A DNA stretch of 64,000 nt from Affinundibacterium baiyunense (GTDB taxonomy: Bacteria; Pseudomonadota; Gammaproteobacteria; Burkholderiales; Burkholderiaceae_D). Below, piece after piece: positions 43,559 to 51,806 of the stretch. The notes beneath the pieces are model-generated. The model was given only the letters and a program-made list of their open reading frames with translations, was not told where the DNA came from and searched no databases. How positions within the stretch are numbered: position 1 is the stretch's first letter; the number at the start of each line of letters is the position of its first letter. A program made the position numbers and the translations under genes. Where the stretch lies: contig NZ_JAGSPM010000012.1 in the NCBI RefSeq assembly GCF_018139645.1, forward strand, positions 23,572 to 87,571. Direction: 5' to 3'.

Positions 43559-45103
43559 TTACTGATGCGTTTGTATCCAGTGGGTAAGAATTTGCTCCGC
43601 GTCTGCAGATAGGTGCAAACCCAATTTGGAGCGGCGCCATAAAATATCTTGTGCCGTCATCGCAAATTCATGCTGAATTAAATAGTCGATTTCGCAAGCA
43701 TATAAGCCCTCTAAAACTTGTTCGCCCATCGACTTTTCATCAACACAATTATCTAAAACTTGATGAATCCGAGTTCCATAAGCACGCGCCAAACGCTGAA
43801 CTAGTTTCGCCGGCAACCATGTATATCGTTCACAACAAAGCGCCAGAAATCGAGAAAATTCTTGGACATTTTGATTGCTGGGTTCCTCAGAAAAAATAGC
43901 CCCACCTGGCAGGCAGACTTTCGTGGTCCATGCTTGCTGAACGGGTGCAAGACCCAATGCCAGCTGAATCTGATTCACTGCTTCCTCGGCTAGGCGGCGG
44001 TAAGTAGTTATTTTGCCGCCTAACACGTGTAAAGCTGGTGCTGGCAATTGGACAAATTCTAAGCGGTAATCGCGGGTAATCGACTTGGCATCGGCATGTC
44101 CATCATCGACCAAAGGACGAACGCCAGAAAAGCTATGGACGACATCGACAGCAGAAATTTGCGAGCGGAAATAGTGGTTACTTAGATCGCAAAGATAATC
44201 AATTTCTTGTTCCGAAATTTTCAGATTATCCAAATCACCGTGGTATTCAAAATCGGTCGTACCAATGAGCGTAAAGTTGTTTTCATAGGGAATAGCAAAA
44301 ACGATGCGCCCATCAGGATGTTGAAAAATATAAGCGCGCGCGTGGTTAAACAAGCGCTTGACCACGATATGACTACCTTTTATCAATCTTAGTTTTGGCG
44401 GCGAGCTGTTGACATTAGATCGCGACTGAAGTTGCGAAGCCCACGCACCGGTCGCGTTGACAATACACGCAGCATCTACTTTGAATCGATACTGCTGCGA
44501 AGAATTATCAGTGTGGCAAAGTTCTGCCATCCATCTTCCATTTTGCGCGGTAAGATTTTCACACGCTGTACGCGTCAATATTTTTGCTCCGCGCTGTCGC
44601 GCATCCATTGCATTTAACACCACCAGACGCGCATCGTCGACCCACGCATCAGCATATTCAAAACCGCGTTGCAAATGTGACTTTAAACTGGCACCACTCT
44701 CGTGTTGAGAAAATTCGATACCACGCGTACTCGGCAGCAGATCTCGTCGCGCCAAATGGTCATAGACAAACAATCCTGCTCGCAAAAACCAATACGGGCG
44801 CAATCCATTCACATAGGGCATGACAAATTGCAGAGGAAAAATAAGATGCGGTGCAATTCGCATCAAATCTTCACGTTCTTGTAAAGCTTTTCGAACTAGT
44901 GAAAATTCATAGAATTCTAAATAACGTAAGCCACCATGAATCAATTTCGACGATGCCGACGATGTGTGCGCTGCCAAATCGTCTTTTTCACACAAGATGA
45001 CGGATAGACCTCGTCCAACAGCATCGCGTGCAATTCCTGCTCCATTGATACCGCCTCCAATGACGAGTAAGTCACACTGTTGCGTGCTGGTTTCTTTAAA
45101 CAT
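43559..45103 (-). CDS. glpD: aerobic-type glycerol-3-phosphate dehydrogenase
   Basis: From the ATG at 45103 the protein has 514 residues, close to E. coli GlpD (501). A GTG one codon earlier is possible. The FAD Rossmann motif (VIGGGINGAGIARDA) opens it, followed by the family landmark SSASSKLIHGGLRYLE. The enzyme oxidises sn-glycerol 3-phosphate to dihydroxyacetone phosphate and passes electrons to quinone at the membrane. No glpK or glpF is adjacent. A perfect FNR-type box lies 19 bp upstream of the start. Confidence 0.95.
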   Translation of the reverse strand: MFKETSTQQCDLLVIGGGINGAGIARDAVGRGLSVILCEKDDLAAHTSSASSKLIHGGLRYLEFYEFSLVRKALQEREDLMRIAPHLIFPLQFVMPYVNGLRPYWFLRAGLFVYDHLARRDLLPSTRGIEFSQHESGASLKSHLQRGFEYADAWVDDARLVVLNAMDARQRGAKILTRTACENLTAQNGRWMAELCHTDNSSQQYRFKVDAACIVNATGAWASQLQSRSNVNSSPPKLRLIKGSHIVVKRLFNHARAYIFQHPDGRIVFAIPYENNFTLIGTTDFEYHGDLDNLKISEQEIDYLCDLSNHYFRSQISAVDVVHSFSGVRPLVDDGHADAKSITRDYRLEFVQLPAPALHVLGGKITTYRRLAEEAVNQIQLALGLAPVQQAWTTKVCLPGGAIFSEEPSNQNVQEFSRFLALCCERYTWLPAKLVQRLARAYGTRIHQVLDNCVDEKSMGEQVLEGLYACEIDYLIQHEFAMTAQDILWRRSKLGLHLSADAEQILTHWIQTHQ

Positions 45104-45106
45104 CAC

Positions 45107-45411
45107 AGGCTCACTGTTTTATTGATTTACATCAATTCTTGTCGGTTCGAGGGATTTTTCTCAAATTTCATAGGTATATTTTCTACTAGTGCCTACATGT
45201 TTATTTCAAATATATTATATATTCGAAAGCAAGCATAATTTGTTGGGTTACAACGTCAACAAATTATGTAATGTTTTTTCACAATTAAGGGAAAATATTG
45301 ATTGTCAATTCTCAGCAAAATTGATAGTTTATTAGGCGAATACATAAATATATGAGGATTTACAGCACGACAATTTAGTAACATTACAACTACCGCAGGA
45401 GGAGACACAAT
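45107..45411. promoter_or_regulatory. divergent promoter region of glpD and the MHS transporter
   Basis: The 305-bp gap has no gene. It includes the FNR-like box at 45122-45135. On the plus strand, TTGTCA (45302-45307), a 17-bp spacer and TAGTTT (45325-45330) form a modest sigma-70-like promoter for the transporter. Confidence 0.45.
45122..45135. promoter_or_regulatory. perfect FNR/Anr-type box (TTGAT-N4-ATCAA) upstream of glpD
   Basis: TTGAT-TTAC-ATCAA exactly matches the consensus of oxygen-responsive FNR-family regulators. It lies between 19 and 32 bp upstream of the glpD ATG. So close to the start codon it would more naturally repress than activate, but the transcription start is unknown. 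Confidence 0.55.
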
Positions 45412-47067
45412 ATGGGTAACCCAAACGTCGCAGCAGAAGGTATGACCAAGGAGGAGCGAAAAGTCATTTTCGCTTCATCGTTGGGAACAGTTTTTGAATG
45501 GTATGACTTTTATCTATATGGCACGCTAGCTGCCGTTATCGGTAAGAAATTCTTCACCGCACTCGATCCAAACTCACAGATGATCTTCTCCTTGCTGGCA
45601 TTTGCAGCGGGCTTTATCGTTCGTCCGTTTGGTGCACTAGTGTTTGGTCGCCTCGGTGACATGATTGGTCGTAAATACACCTTCTTGGTAACAATCGTGT
45701 TGATGGGTGGCTCCACGTTTATCGTCGGCTGTTTACCAGGCTACGAAATGATCGGTATCGCCGCTCCAATCTTGTTGATTGCTTTACGTATGATGCAAGG
45801 TTTGGCATTGGGTGGTGAATACGGTGGTGCAGCAACTTATGTTGCGGAACACTCCCCAGCGAATAAACGCGGATTCTTCACCTCGTGGATTCAAACAACG
45901 GCAACATTAGGTTTGTTTTTGTCACTATTGGTTATCTTGGGTGCTCGTACTGCGGTCGGCGAAGAACAATTTGCTGATTGGGGCTGGCGCATTCCATTCT
46001 GGGTTTCTGCGTTATTGCTGATTATCTCAGTCTGGATTCGTATGTCCATGAATGAATCCCCAGCATTTGCAAAAATGAAATCCGAAGGTAAGGTTTCAAA
46101 AGCACCATTAACTGAATCATTTGGTAAATGGAGCAACCTGAAAATCGTTATCTTGGCGTTGGTTGGTTTGACAGCTGGTCAAGCGGTGGTCTGGTACACA
46201 GGTCAATTCTATGCATTGTTCTTCTTAACCAATACGCTCAAAGTTGACAATGCAACGGCAAATTTGATGATTGCTGCCTCATTGATTATTGGTACGCCAT
46301 TCTTCGTGGTGTTTGGTGCCTTGTCAGATAAAATTGGTCGCAAACCCATCATTATGGCTGGTTGCTTAATCGCTGCCTTGACTTACTTCCCACTGTTCAA
46401 AGCATTGACTGAGGCGGCAAACCCAGCATTGGCAGCAGCGCAAGCAGCTAACAAGATTGTGGTGACTGCAGATCCATCTGAATGTTCATTCCAGTTTAAT
46501 CCTACAGGCACGAAAAAATTCACTAGCTCATGCGACATTGCGAAGCAAGTATTGGCAGCAAACTCAGCAAGCTATGAGACAGTAGTAGGCCAAGGACCAG
46601 CGACAATCGCAATCGGTACGACTGTAATTCAATCCTATACTTCAAACGGCCTAGAAGCAGCAGATGCGAAAGCAAAAGATGCTGCATTTAAGAAATCTGT
46701 AACAGATGCATTGCGTGCTGCCGGTTATCCAGCAAAAGCAGATCCGGCTGGCGTCAACAAGCCCAAGATCATCTTGATCTTGTCGATCTTGGTGATTTAC
46801 GTAACGATGGTCTACGGTCCAATTGCAGCGATGTTGGTGGAAATGTTCCCAACCCGTATTCGCTACACTTCGATGTCCTTGCCATACCACATCGGTAATG
46901 GTTGGTTCGGCGGCTTGTTGCCAGCAACTGGTGTGGCGATCGTGGCGCAAACTGGTAATATGTATAACGGTCTGTGGTACCCAATTATCGTTGCGGCTGT
47001 CACATTCGTTATCGGTATGTTGTTTGTTAAAGAAACTAAAGATGTCGATATCTACGCAAACGATTAA
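45412..47067 (+). CDS. MFS transporter of the metabolite:H+ symporter (MHS) type with a long periplasmic insert
   Basis: The 551-residue protein has 12 predicted helices, with the MFS signature GRLGDMIGRK (loop 2-3) and its repeat GALSDKIGRK (loop 8-9 side) and the MHS start VIFASSLGTVFEWYDFYLYG. Residues about 334-449, between TM8 and TM9, form an insert of about 115 residues with two cysteines that would be periplasmic. It probably imports an organic acid, shikimate or betaine-type substrate by proton symport. A strong AGGAGGAG ribosome site precedes the ATG, suggesting high expression. A terminator follows. Confidence 0.92.
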   Translation: MGNPNVAAEGMTKEERKVIFASSLGTVFEWYDFYLYGTLAAVIGKKFFTALDPNSQMIFSLLAFAAGFIVRPFGALVFGRLGDMIGRKYTFLVTIVLMGGSTFIVGCLPGYEMIGIAAPILLIALRMMQGLALGGEYGGAATYVAEHSPANKRGFFTSWIQTTATLGLFLSLLVILGARTAVGEEQFADWGWRIPFWVSALLLIISVWIRMSMNESPAFAKMKSEGKVSKAPLTESFGKWSNLKIVILALVGLTAGQAVVWYTGQFYALFFLTNTLKVDNATANLMIAASLIIGTPFFVVFGALSDKIGRKPIIMAGCLIAALTYFPLFKALTEAANPALAAAQAANKIVVTADPSECSFQFNPTGTKKFTSSCDIAKQVLAANSASYETVVGQGPATIAIGTTVIQSYTSNGLEAADAKAKDAAFKKSVTDALRAAGYPAKADPAGVNKPKIILILSILVIYVTMVYGPIAAMLVEMFPTRIRYTSMSLPYHIGNGWFGGLLPATGVAIVAQTGNMYNGLWYPIIVAAVTFVIGMLFVKETKDVDIYAND

Positions 47068-47105
47068 CTTATTGTTTGTGCGCAGATAAAGCGTCTGCCG
47101 AAAAT

Positions 47106-47139
47106 AAAAGCTCGATCAGAAATGATCGGGCTTTTTTTG
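47106..47139 (+). terminator. rho-independent terminator of the MHS transporter gene
   Basis: AGCTCGATCA pairs with TGATCGGGCT (one G-T pair) around a GAAA loop, followed by seven T. Confidence 0.9.
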
Positions 47140-47308
47140 AAATTTACGCAGTATCAATATTTATATAAAAAAATGCAGAACCGTATTGCGCGGCATTGAA
47201 ATAAAAACAGATTCAATTGCCCAAATTCACTTTTCCAGTATTGACGTAGAATGTACTAAATTCAGTAGAGACTCCACACAAAAGTTTGTCTAAAAAAGAG
47301 GATTGATC

Positions 47309-47851
47309 ATGAACAAAATCTATTTTGACAAAACGGAAAAAGGCCGAGAAGAAATCGTCAGCAGGACTTATCACCTAAGCGCAAAACTTCGACCTTTGCT
47401 CGTCATTATTGATGGCAAACATACTGTTGAAGAACTGCTAAAGAGCGTACAAGGACTGGGCTTATCACAAGTCCATCTCGACAATTTATTAGCTGAGGGG
47501 TTTATTGCGGCTCGACCAGCGAGCACAATTGGTGCACAAGCAACTGCAGCAACGACCGATCAGACACCGATCAACGCAAATCCAATCAATTTAGCACCAC
47601 CGAAGCAAGCTATCCCACTTACACCAGAACAAAGCGCTGCTCAATTACTAATGATTAGAAACTTCTTTAATGAAAACGTAAAAAGCAATCTGGGACTGAG
47701 AGGATTTGGAATGCAGCTAAAAGTCGAACGAGCGGAAACACTTGACGATTTCCTTCAGTTACGTGAGCCGTTTCTAGAAGCGGTTGAAAAGGCAAAAGGA
47801 GAAACGCTTGCTAAGGAATTAGGAAATCGCCTTGATCAAATTCTTCTATAA
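47309..47851 (+). CDS. unrecognised 180-residue protein, winged-helix-like N-terminus
   Basis: I place the start at the ATG at 47309 with AAGAGGA six bases upstream. Residues 1-65 (YFDKTEKGREEI ... LRPLLVIIDGKHTVEELL ... LLAEGFI) resemble a small winged-helix or response-like domain widespread in Burkholderiales hypothetical proteins. A Thr/Ala/Pro linker (about 68-105) and a helical C-terminal domain follow. There is no signal peptide or membrane helix. It has its own position between two unrelated genes, and the function is unknown. Confidence 0.7.
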   Translation: MNKIYFDKTEKGREEIVSRTYHLSAKLRPLLVIIDGKHTVEELLKSVQGLGLSQVHLDNLLAEGFIAARPASTIGAQATAATTDQTPINANPINLAPPKQAIPLTPEQSAAQLLMIRNFFNENVKSNLGLRGFGMQLKVERAETLDDFLQLREPFLEAVEKAKGETLAKELGNRLDQILL

Positions 47852-47931
47852 GGTAAGTACTCTGAGTTTAGAAACCATACAGCAATATTCGGGATAGCAG
47901 AACGACTGCTATCCCAAACAAAGCTATCGCA

Positions 47932-48762
47932 TCAAGTCGTTGCCATAAAATCGAAGTACAATTGACGCGCTAATGTAGCAACTTCACCGATTGGCATTTC
48001 ATGCTCTTCATAACGAGTGCAAGGCATGACTTTGCCGTAATTTCCCGTATTGAATATTTCTTTAGCAGTTAGCAATTCTTCAGGACAAACACTACGCTGA
48101 TCAACAGCAATACCATTAGACGAGAGCAAATCGATCACACGCGCACGGGTAATGCCTGATAAAAAAGTGCCATTTGCAACTGGTGTCACAACACGTCCCT
48201 CGGCACTAACAAAAAATAAATTTGCAGTTGCAAACTCGGCGACATTACCTGTGATATCACACACAACAGCATTTTCAAAACCACGCAATTTTGCATCACG
48301 TAGGGCTCGCGTTGTATTTGGATACAAGCATGATGCCTTTGCATCAGTCGGCGCCATCGCAGGACTAGGGCGCTGCTGCGTTGCTAAACATGCTGAAAAC
48401 CCCGTAAAGCTTGGTAAGGGTGCATCAAATAGCGTTAGCGCAAATCCTGACTGACTTGGGATCAACAAACCATCTGTGCCAAAAATCAAAGGTCGAATAT
48501 ATAGTTCAGCATCAGCAGGAAATTTGGTAACTCCTTCGCGGCATAATGTCTCTAGTTGCTCCAATGAATAAGGACAGGTCAAGCCTAAATGCTCTGCAGA
48601 TCGGATCGCTCTCGCTAGATGCAAACGGAGATCCGGCAAATGCCCACGCACCGCCCGAGCCCCATCGAATACTGAAGAACCAAGCCAAACGCTATGATCC
48701 ATCGCCCCCATAACGGCAACATTACCTTCTACCCATGCACCATTTATAAACGTTAAGTACAT
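47932..48762 (-). CDS. class IV aminotransferase, branched-chain amino acid aminotransferase-like
   Basis: The 276-residue protein has the class IV (IlvE/DAT/PabC) fold: FDGARAVRGHLPDLRLHLAR near 35-54, the PLP lysine in DAKASCLYPN (about 144-153), and NVAEFATANLFF in the second domain. Burkholderiales label it branched-chain aminotransferase, but D-amino acid aminotransferase or aminodeoxychorismate lyase cannot be excluded. It stands alone and converges on the 47309 gene. Confidence 0.85.
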   Translation of the reverse strand: MYLTFINGAWVEGNVAVMGAMDHSVWLGSSVFDGARAVRGHLPDLRLHLARAIRSAEHLGLTCPYSLEQLETLCREGVTKFPADAELYIRPLIFGTDGLLIPSQSGFALTLFDAPLPSFTGFSACLATQQRPSPAMAPTDAKASCLYPNTTRALRDAKLRGFENAVVCDITGNVAEFATANLFFVSAEGRVVTPVANGTFLSGITRARVIDLLSSNGIAVDQRSVCPEELLTAKEIFNTGNYGKVMPCTRYEEHEMPIGEVATLARQLYFDFMATT

Positions 48763-48837
48763 AAACGACCTTCATACGAAATGTTAAAATTCCCTTGCTT
48801 CATTCATCTGATCCGAACAACAGCATAGCTTAGATAA

Positions 48838-48869
48838 AATAAAACCCGCCAACAAGTGACGGGTTTTTA
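48838..48869 (-). terminator. rho-independent terminator after the first TonB-C gene
   Basis: AAAACCCG (48841-48848) pairs with CGGGTTTT (48860-48867) around an 11-nt loop. On the minus strand it follows the TonB-C gene and is trailed by a T-rich run. Confidence 0.85.
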
Positions 48870-48885
48870 AGGTAGTGAAGCGAAC

Positions 48886-49242
48886 TTATTCAAGTTTCCA
48901 AACAAAATCAACTTTCGCCCACATTTGTTCCGCTTTACCATCTTTGGTACCTGGTTTGAACTTGCACAAGCTCAAGGCTGACAAAGCTGCCTTATCTAGA
49001 CTTTTCGATCCGCTCGACTTTTCAACTTTTGACTCAACAACTTTACCATCTGGCGCAACCAAAAAACCCATCGTCACAGTACCAGTTTCTTCGTTCATCA
49101 ATGCCGCTTTTGGATATTTCGGTGATTCACATGATTTACTATCCATCACAGGTGCGACATCGGCTGCATGGCTATAGCCAGAGATCGCTGCCAACAAACC
49201 AATTGCAATCAGAGATAATTTAGCATTCATAGACAAACTCAT
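48886..49242 (-). CDS. secreted TonB C-terminal-domain protein, copy 1
   Basis: The 118-residue protein has a cleavable signal peptide (ends near SHA-AD) and then only a TonB C-terminal domain: SPKYPKAALMNEETGTVTMGFLVAPDG and ALSLCKFKPGT. There is no proline-rich spacer and no membrane anchor, so it cannot act as classical TonB. A second copy with about 65 percent identity by eye lies just upstream. Two cysteines are conserved between copies (in SKSCESPKYP and LCKFKPG), suggesting a disulfide. ATG at 49242 or 49230 can start it. Confidence 0.8.
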   Translation of the reverse strand: MSLSMNAKLSLIAIGLLAAISGYSHAADVAPVMDSKSCESPKYPKAALMNEETGTVTMGFLVAPDGKVVESKVEKSSGSKSLDKAALSALSLCKFKPGTKDGKAEQMWAKVDFVWKLE

Positions 49243-49278
49243 TCAAATTAATTAATTAAAAGTCAGCGTTGAGTCATG

Positions 49279-49620
49279 TCAAAACTTCCAAACATAATCC
49301 ACTTTGACCCACATTTGCTCTAGCTTACCATCTTTTGAGCCGGCTTTAAATTTACATAAGGTAAACGCACTTAACGCCGCCTTATCTAAACTTTTTGAGC
49401 CGCTCGATGTATCAATTTTCGACTCAACTATCTTACCATCCGCACCAATCAGAAACGCCATCGTTACGGTACCAGTTTCTTCATTGATCAGCGATGCCTT
49501 CGGATACTTCGGCAAATCACACGACTTAGAATCTATCGCGGGAGGTACAACTGCCGCATTTGCATGCAAACTCAAGAAACCAGTAAAACAAAAACTCAAG
49601 ATTAAAAATACGACTCGCAT
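49279..49620 (-). CDS. secreted TonB C-terminal-domain protein, copy 2
   Basis: From the ATG at 49620 (AAAGGCGG upstream) the protein has 113 residues: a signal peptide (about 1-22) and a TonB-C domain nearly identical in layout to the downstream copy (SKSCDLPKYPKASLINEETGTVTM ...). The 36-bp gap to the next copy and their shared order point to a recent tandem duplication and one operon. The role could be a periplasmic TonB competitor, a cell-wall binding module, or a partner of an ExbBD-type system elsewhere. Confidence 0.8.
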   Translation of the reverse strand: MRVVFLILSFCFTGFLSLHANAAVVPPAIDSKSCDLPKYPKASLINEETGTVTMAFLIGADGKIVESKIDTSSGSKSLDKAALSAFTLCKFKAGSKDGKLEQMWVKVDYVWKF

Positions 49621-49721
49621 ATATCCGCCTTTGCTGAACAAAACACGCATCAATCTTCAATTACCCGATTTGTTACCAACTTCTATCCAATCACCCCTAC
49701 AACTCGCGAGTGTCGGATTAC

Positions 49722-51461
49722 TTAAAACTCTTCCCAATCATCGTCATTCGCTTTTGGCGCAGCTTCTTTTCTTGGTGCTGGTTTTGCCGCGGGCAAAGAC
49801 TTCACTGCAACTTTTGGCTTACTGACTGGCGTTGGTTCCGCACGTTTTACAGGAGGCGCGACCGGACGATTAGCAAAAGCATTTTGCTCACCAGCATTCA
49901 ACTTGAAAATACTGACAACTTTTGCCAATTCGCTTGCCTGATCTTGCAAACTCTGCGCTGCCGCTGCTGCCTCTTCAACCAAAGCAGCATTTTGTTGGGT
50001 CATGCCATCCATCTCAATGATCGCTAAATTGACCGCTTCAATTCCAGAACTTTGCTCTTGGCTAGCGGCACTAATTTCAGCAATAATATCCGTCACATGT
50101 CGAACACTAGAAACAACTTCATCAATTGTTTCACCTGCTTGACCAACCAATTTGCTACCGATCTCGACTTTCTCAACAGAGTCACCGATCAAGGTCTTAA
50201 TTTCTTTCGCAGCCGCCGCACTACGTTGCGCCAAGCTACGAACTTCGGAAGCAACCACCGCAAAACCACGACCCTGTTCACCTGCACGCGCCGCCTCAAC
50301 TGCCGCATTCAACGCCAAGATATTGGTTTGGAAAGCGATACCATCAATCACGCTGATAATATCAACAATCTTTTTCGCAGATTCATTAATGGAACTCATG
50401 GTGTCGACCACTTCTGCCACCACGACACCGCCTTGACGCGCAACATCGGATGCGGAAGCTGCCAATTTATTCGCTTCACGCGCATTGTCTGCGTTTTGCT
50501 TCACCGTTGTCGTCAATTCTTTCATTGACGCTGTAGTTTTTTCTAATGAACTAGCTTGTTGTTCTGTACGTGAAGACAAGTCTAAGTTACCAGTTGCAAT
50601 TTCACGCGATGCAGTTGCAATCGTATCCGTACCAACACGTACTTGCCCTACGATATTTACCAAGCTATCGCGCATAGTCTTCATTTCAGCAATCAAACTT
50701 TCGGAATCGCCTTTTTCAGTGTCGATCACGCCAGATAAATCACCAGCGGCAATTTGACTTGCGATGTCGGCAGCGTAATCTGGCTCACCACCTAATTGTT
50801 TCAACAAGCTGCGGGTAATAAATACGGCTGCAATAATGCCCAAAACTAGAGCTAGTCCACCTAACATCAGCAAAACATTACGCGCATTACTAAATGCAGA
50901 TTTCGCTTCTTCAGCAACCGCTGCATTTTTCTTATCTTCTAAATCAACAAATTCATCTAAGGTTTTGAACCAATCGTCTTGAATTGGACGAATTTTCTTA
51001 ATCAAGCCGATCGTCGCACTCTCTGGATCATTCGCAAGACCTAAATCACGCGCTAGATTTGGTAAGGGTGCTGCCGCTTTTTCTTTCTCCTTGAGTTTTG
51101 CTAATAAAGTACGTTCTTCTGGAGAAGACGTACTATCATTTTTTAGCATCTCCGCTAACTTTGCCTCTTTGTCGTTATACGACTTACTTTGCTCATCGAT
51201 CCGCTTGAGATCTTTAGACATGTCGTCAATGTCAGTTAGCAAAGTCAAATTACGCAAAGACACCTGACGATCATAAACAATCGCGCGCATATCAATAATC
51301 AAGCGGCTTTTCACATTGCTCACATTTACAATGTCTTCAAGTCGGTCTTGAATCAACGCCATTCTGGAAATACCCAAGCTCGTCACCGCGATCAGCAGGA
51401 TCAAAACTAGCGCAAAGCCTAGCCCGAGGCGTTTACCTACTTTCATTGTAGTTAAGTTCAT
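49722..51461 (-). CDS. methyl-accepting chemotaxis protein
   Basis: The 579-residue protein has TM1 (about 11-30), a periplasmic four-helix-bundle sensor (about 31-188), TM2 (about 190-212), HAMP and a long cytoplasmic coiled coil. The signalling hairpin reads EQGRGFAVVASEVRSLAQRSA. The last residues are DDDWEEF after a proline-rich linker, which resembles the WxxF pentapeptide tether used to bind CheR and CheB. The ligand is unknown. It lies downstream of ptsI after a 345-bp gap and upstream of the two TonB-C genes. Confidence 0.95.
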   Translation of the reverse strand: MNLTTMKVGKRLGLGFALVLILLIAVTSLGISRMALIQDRLEDIVNVSNVKSRLIIDMRAIVYDRQVSLRNLTLLTDIDDMSKDLKRIDEQSKSYNDKEAKLAEMLKNDSTSSPEERTLLAKLKEKEKAAAPLPNLARDLGLANDPESATIGLIKKIRPIQDDWFKTLDEFVDLEDKKNAAVAEEAKSAFSNARNVLLMLGGLALVLGIIAAVFITRSLLKQLGGEPDYAADIASQIAAGDLSGVIDTEKGDSESLIAEMKTMRDSLVNIVGQVRVGTDTIATASREIATGNLDLSSRTEQQASSLEKTTASMKELTTTVKQNADNAREANKLAASASDVARQGGVVVAEVVDTMSSINESAKKIVDIISVIDGIAFQTNILALNAAVEAARAGEQGRGFAVVASEVRSLAQRSAAAAKEIKTLIGDSVEKVEIGSKLVGQAGETIDEVVSSVRHVTDIIAEISAASQEQSSGIEAVNLAIIEMDGMTQQNAALVEEAAAAAQSLQDQASELAKVVSIFKLNAGEQNAFANRPVAPPVKRAEPTPVSKPKVAVKSLPAAKPAPRKEAAPKANDDDWEEF

Positions 51462-51806
51462 GTCTATTCAACCAAGTAAGGAAGTTTAAAAATTTCAATA
51501 TCCGCGTTACGCTTCAACAAACGCAAATTTGAGTCTTATATTTTATAGGTGCTTAAAGATCACTATCAGGATCATTCTTACTGAGAAGCCTGCATCTACC
51601 TTCGGTAGCGAGTCGACTTCTTGGTTAGAATATACTCCATTTTTGCCTGTTGGCAAGTCATCTAGTGGCAAAAAACCACTGGATTTAGACCATTCAGAAA
51701 AAATTTCTGCTGCATTGAAATTTCCGCTAAGCAATTCTACACCGAAGCTCTACCCTGCTCAATCTGGTTTTTCCACAGCCCAGAAAGTTATCTCACCTCG
51801 CATCAC
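51462..51806. other. 345-bp intergenic region between ptsI and the chemoreceptor, no gene called
   Basis: The gap contains small hairpins (CTACC-TTC-GGTAG at 51596-51608, and a TTTTTGCC/GGCAAAAA pair near 51641-51671). A 63-residue minus-strand frame from a TTG at 51734 has no ribosome site, and I do not call it. The chemoreceptor promoter must lie here. Confidence 0.4.

Noticed and set aside
51543..51734. 63-codon minus-strand frame in the ptsI-chemoreceptor gap
   Set aside because: It starts only at TTG, has no ribosome site and shows no family resemblance.
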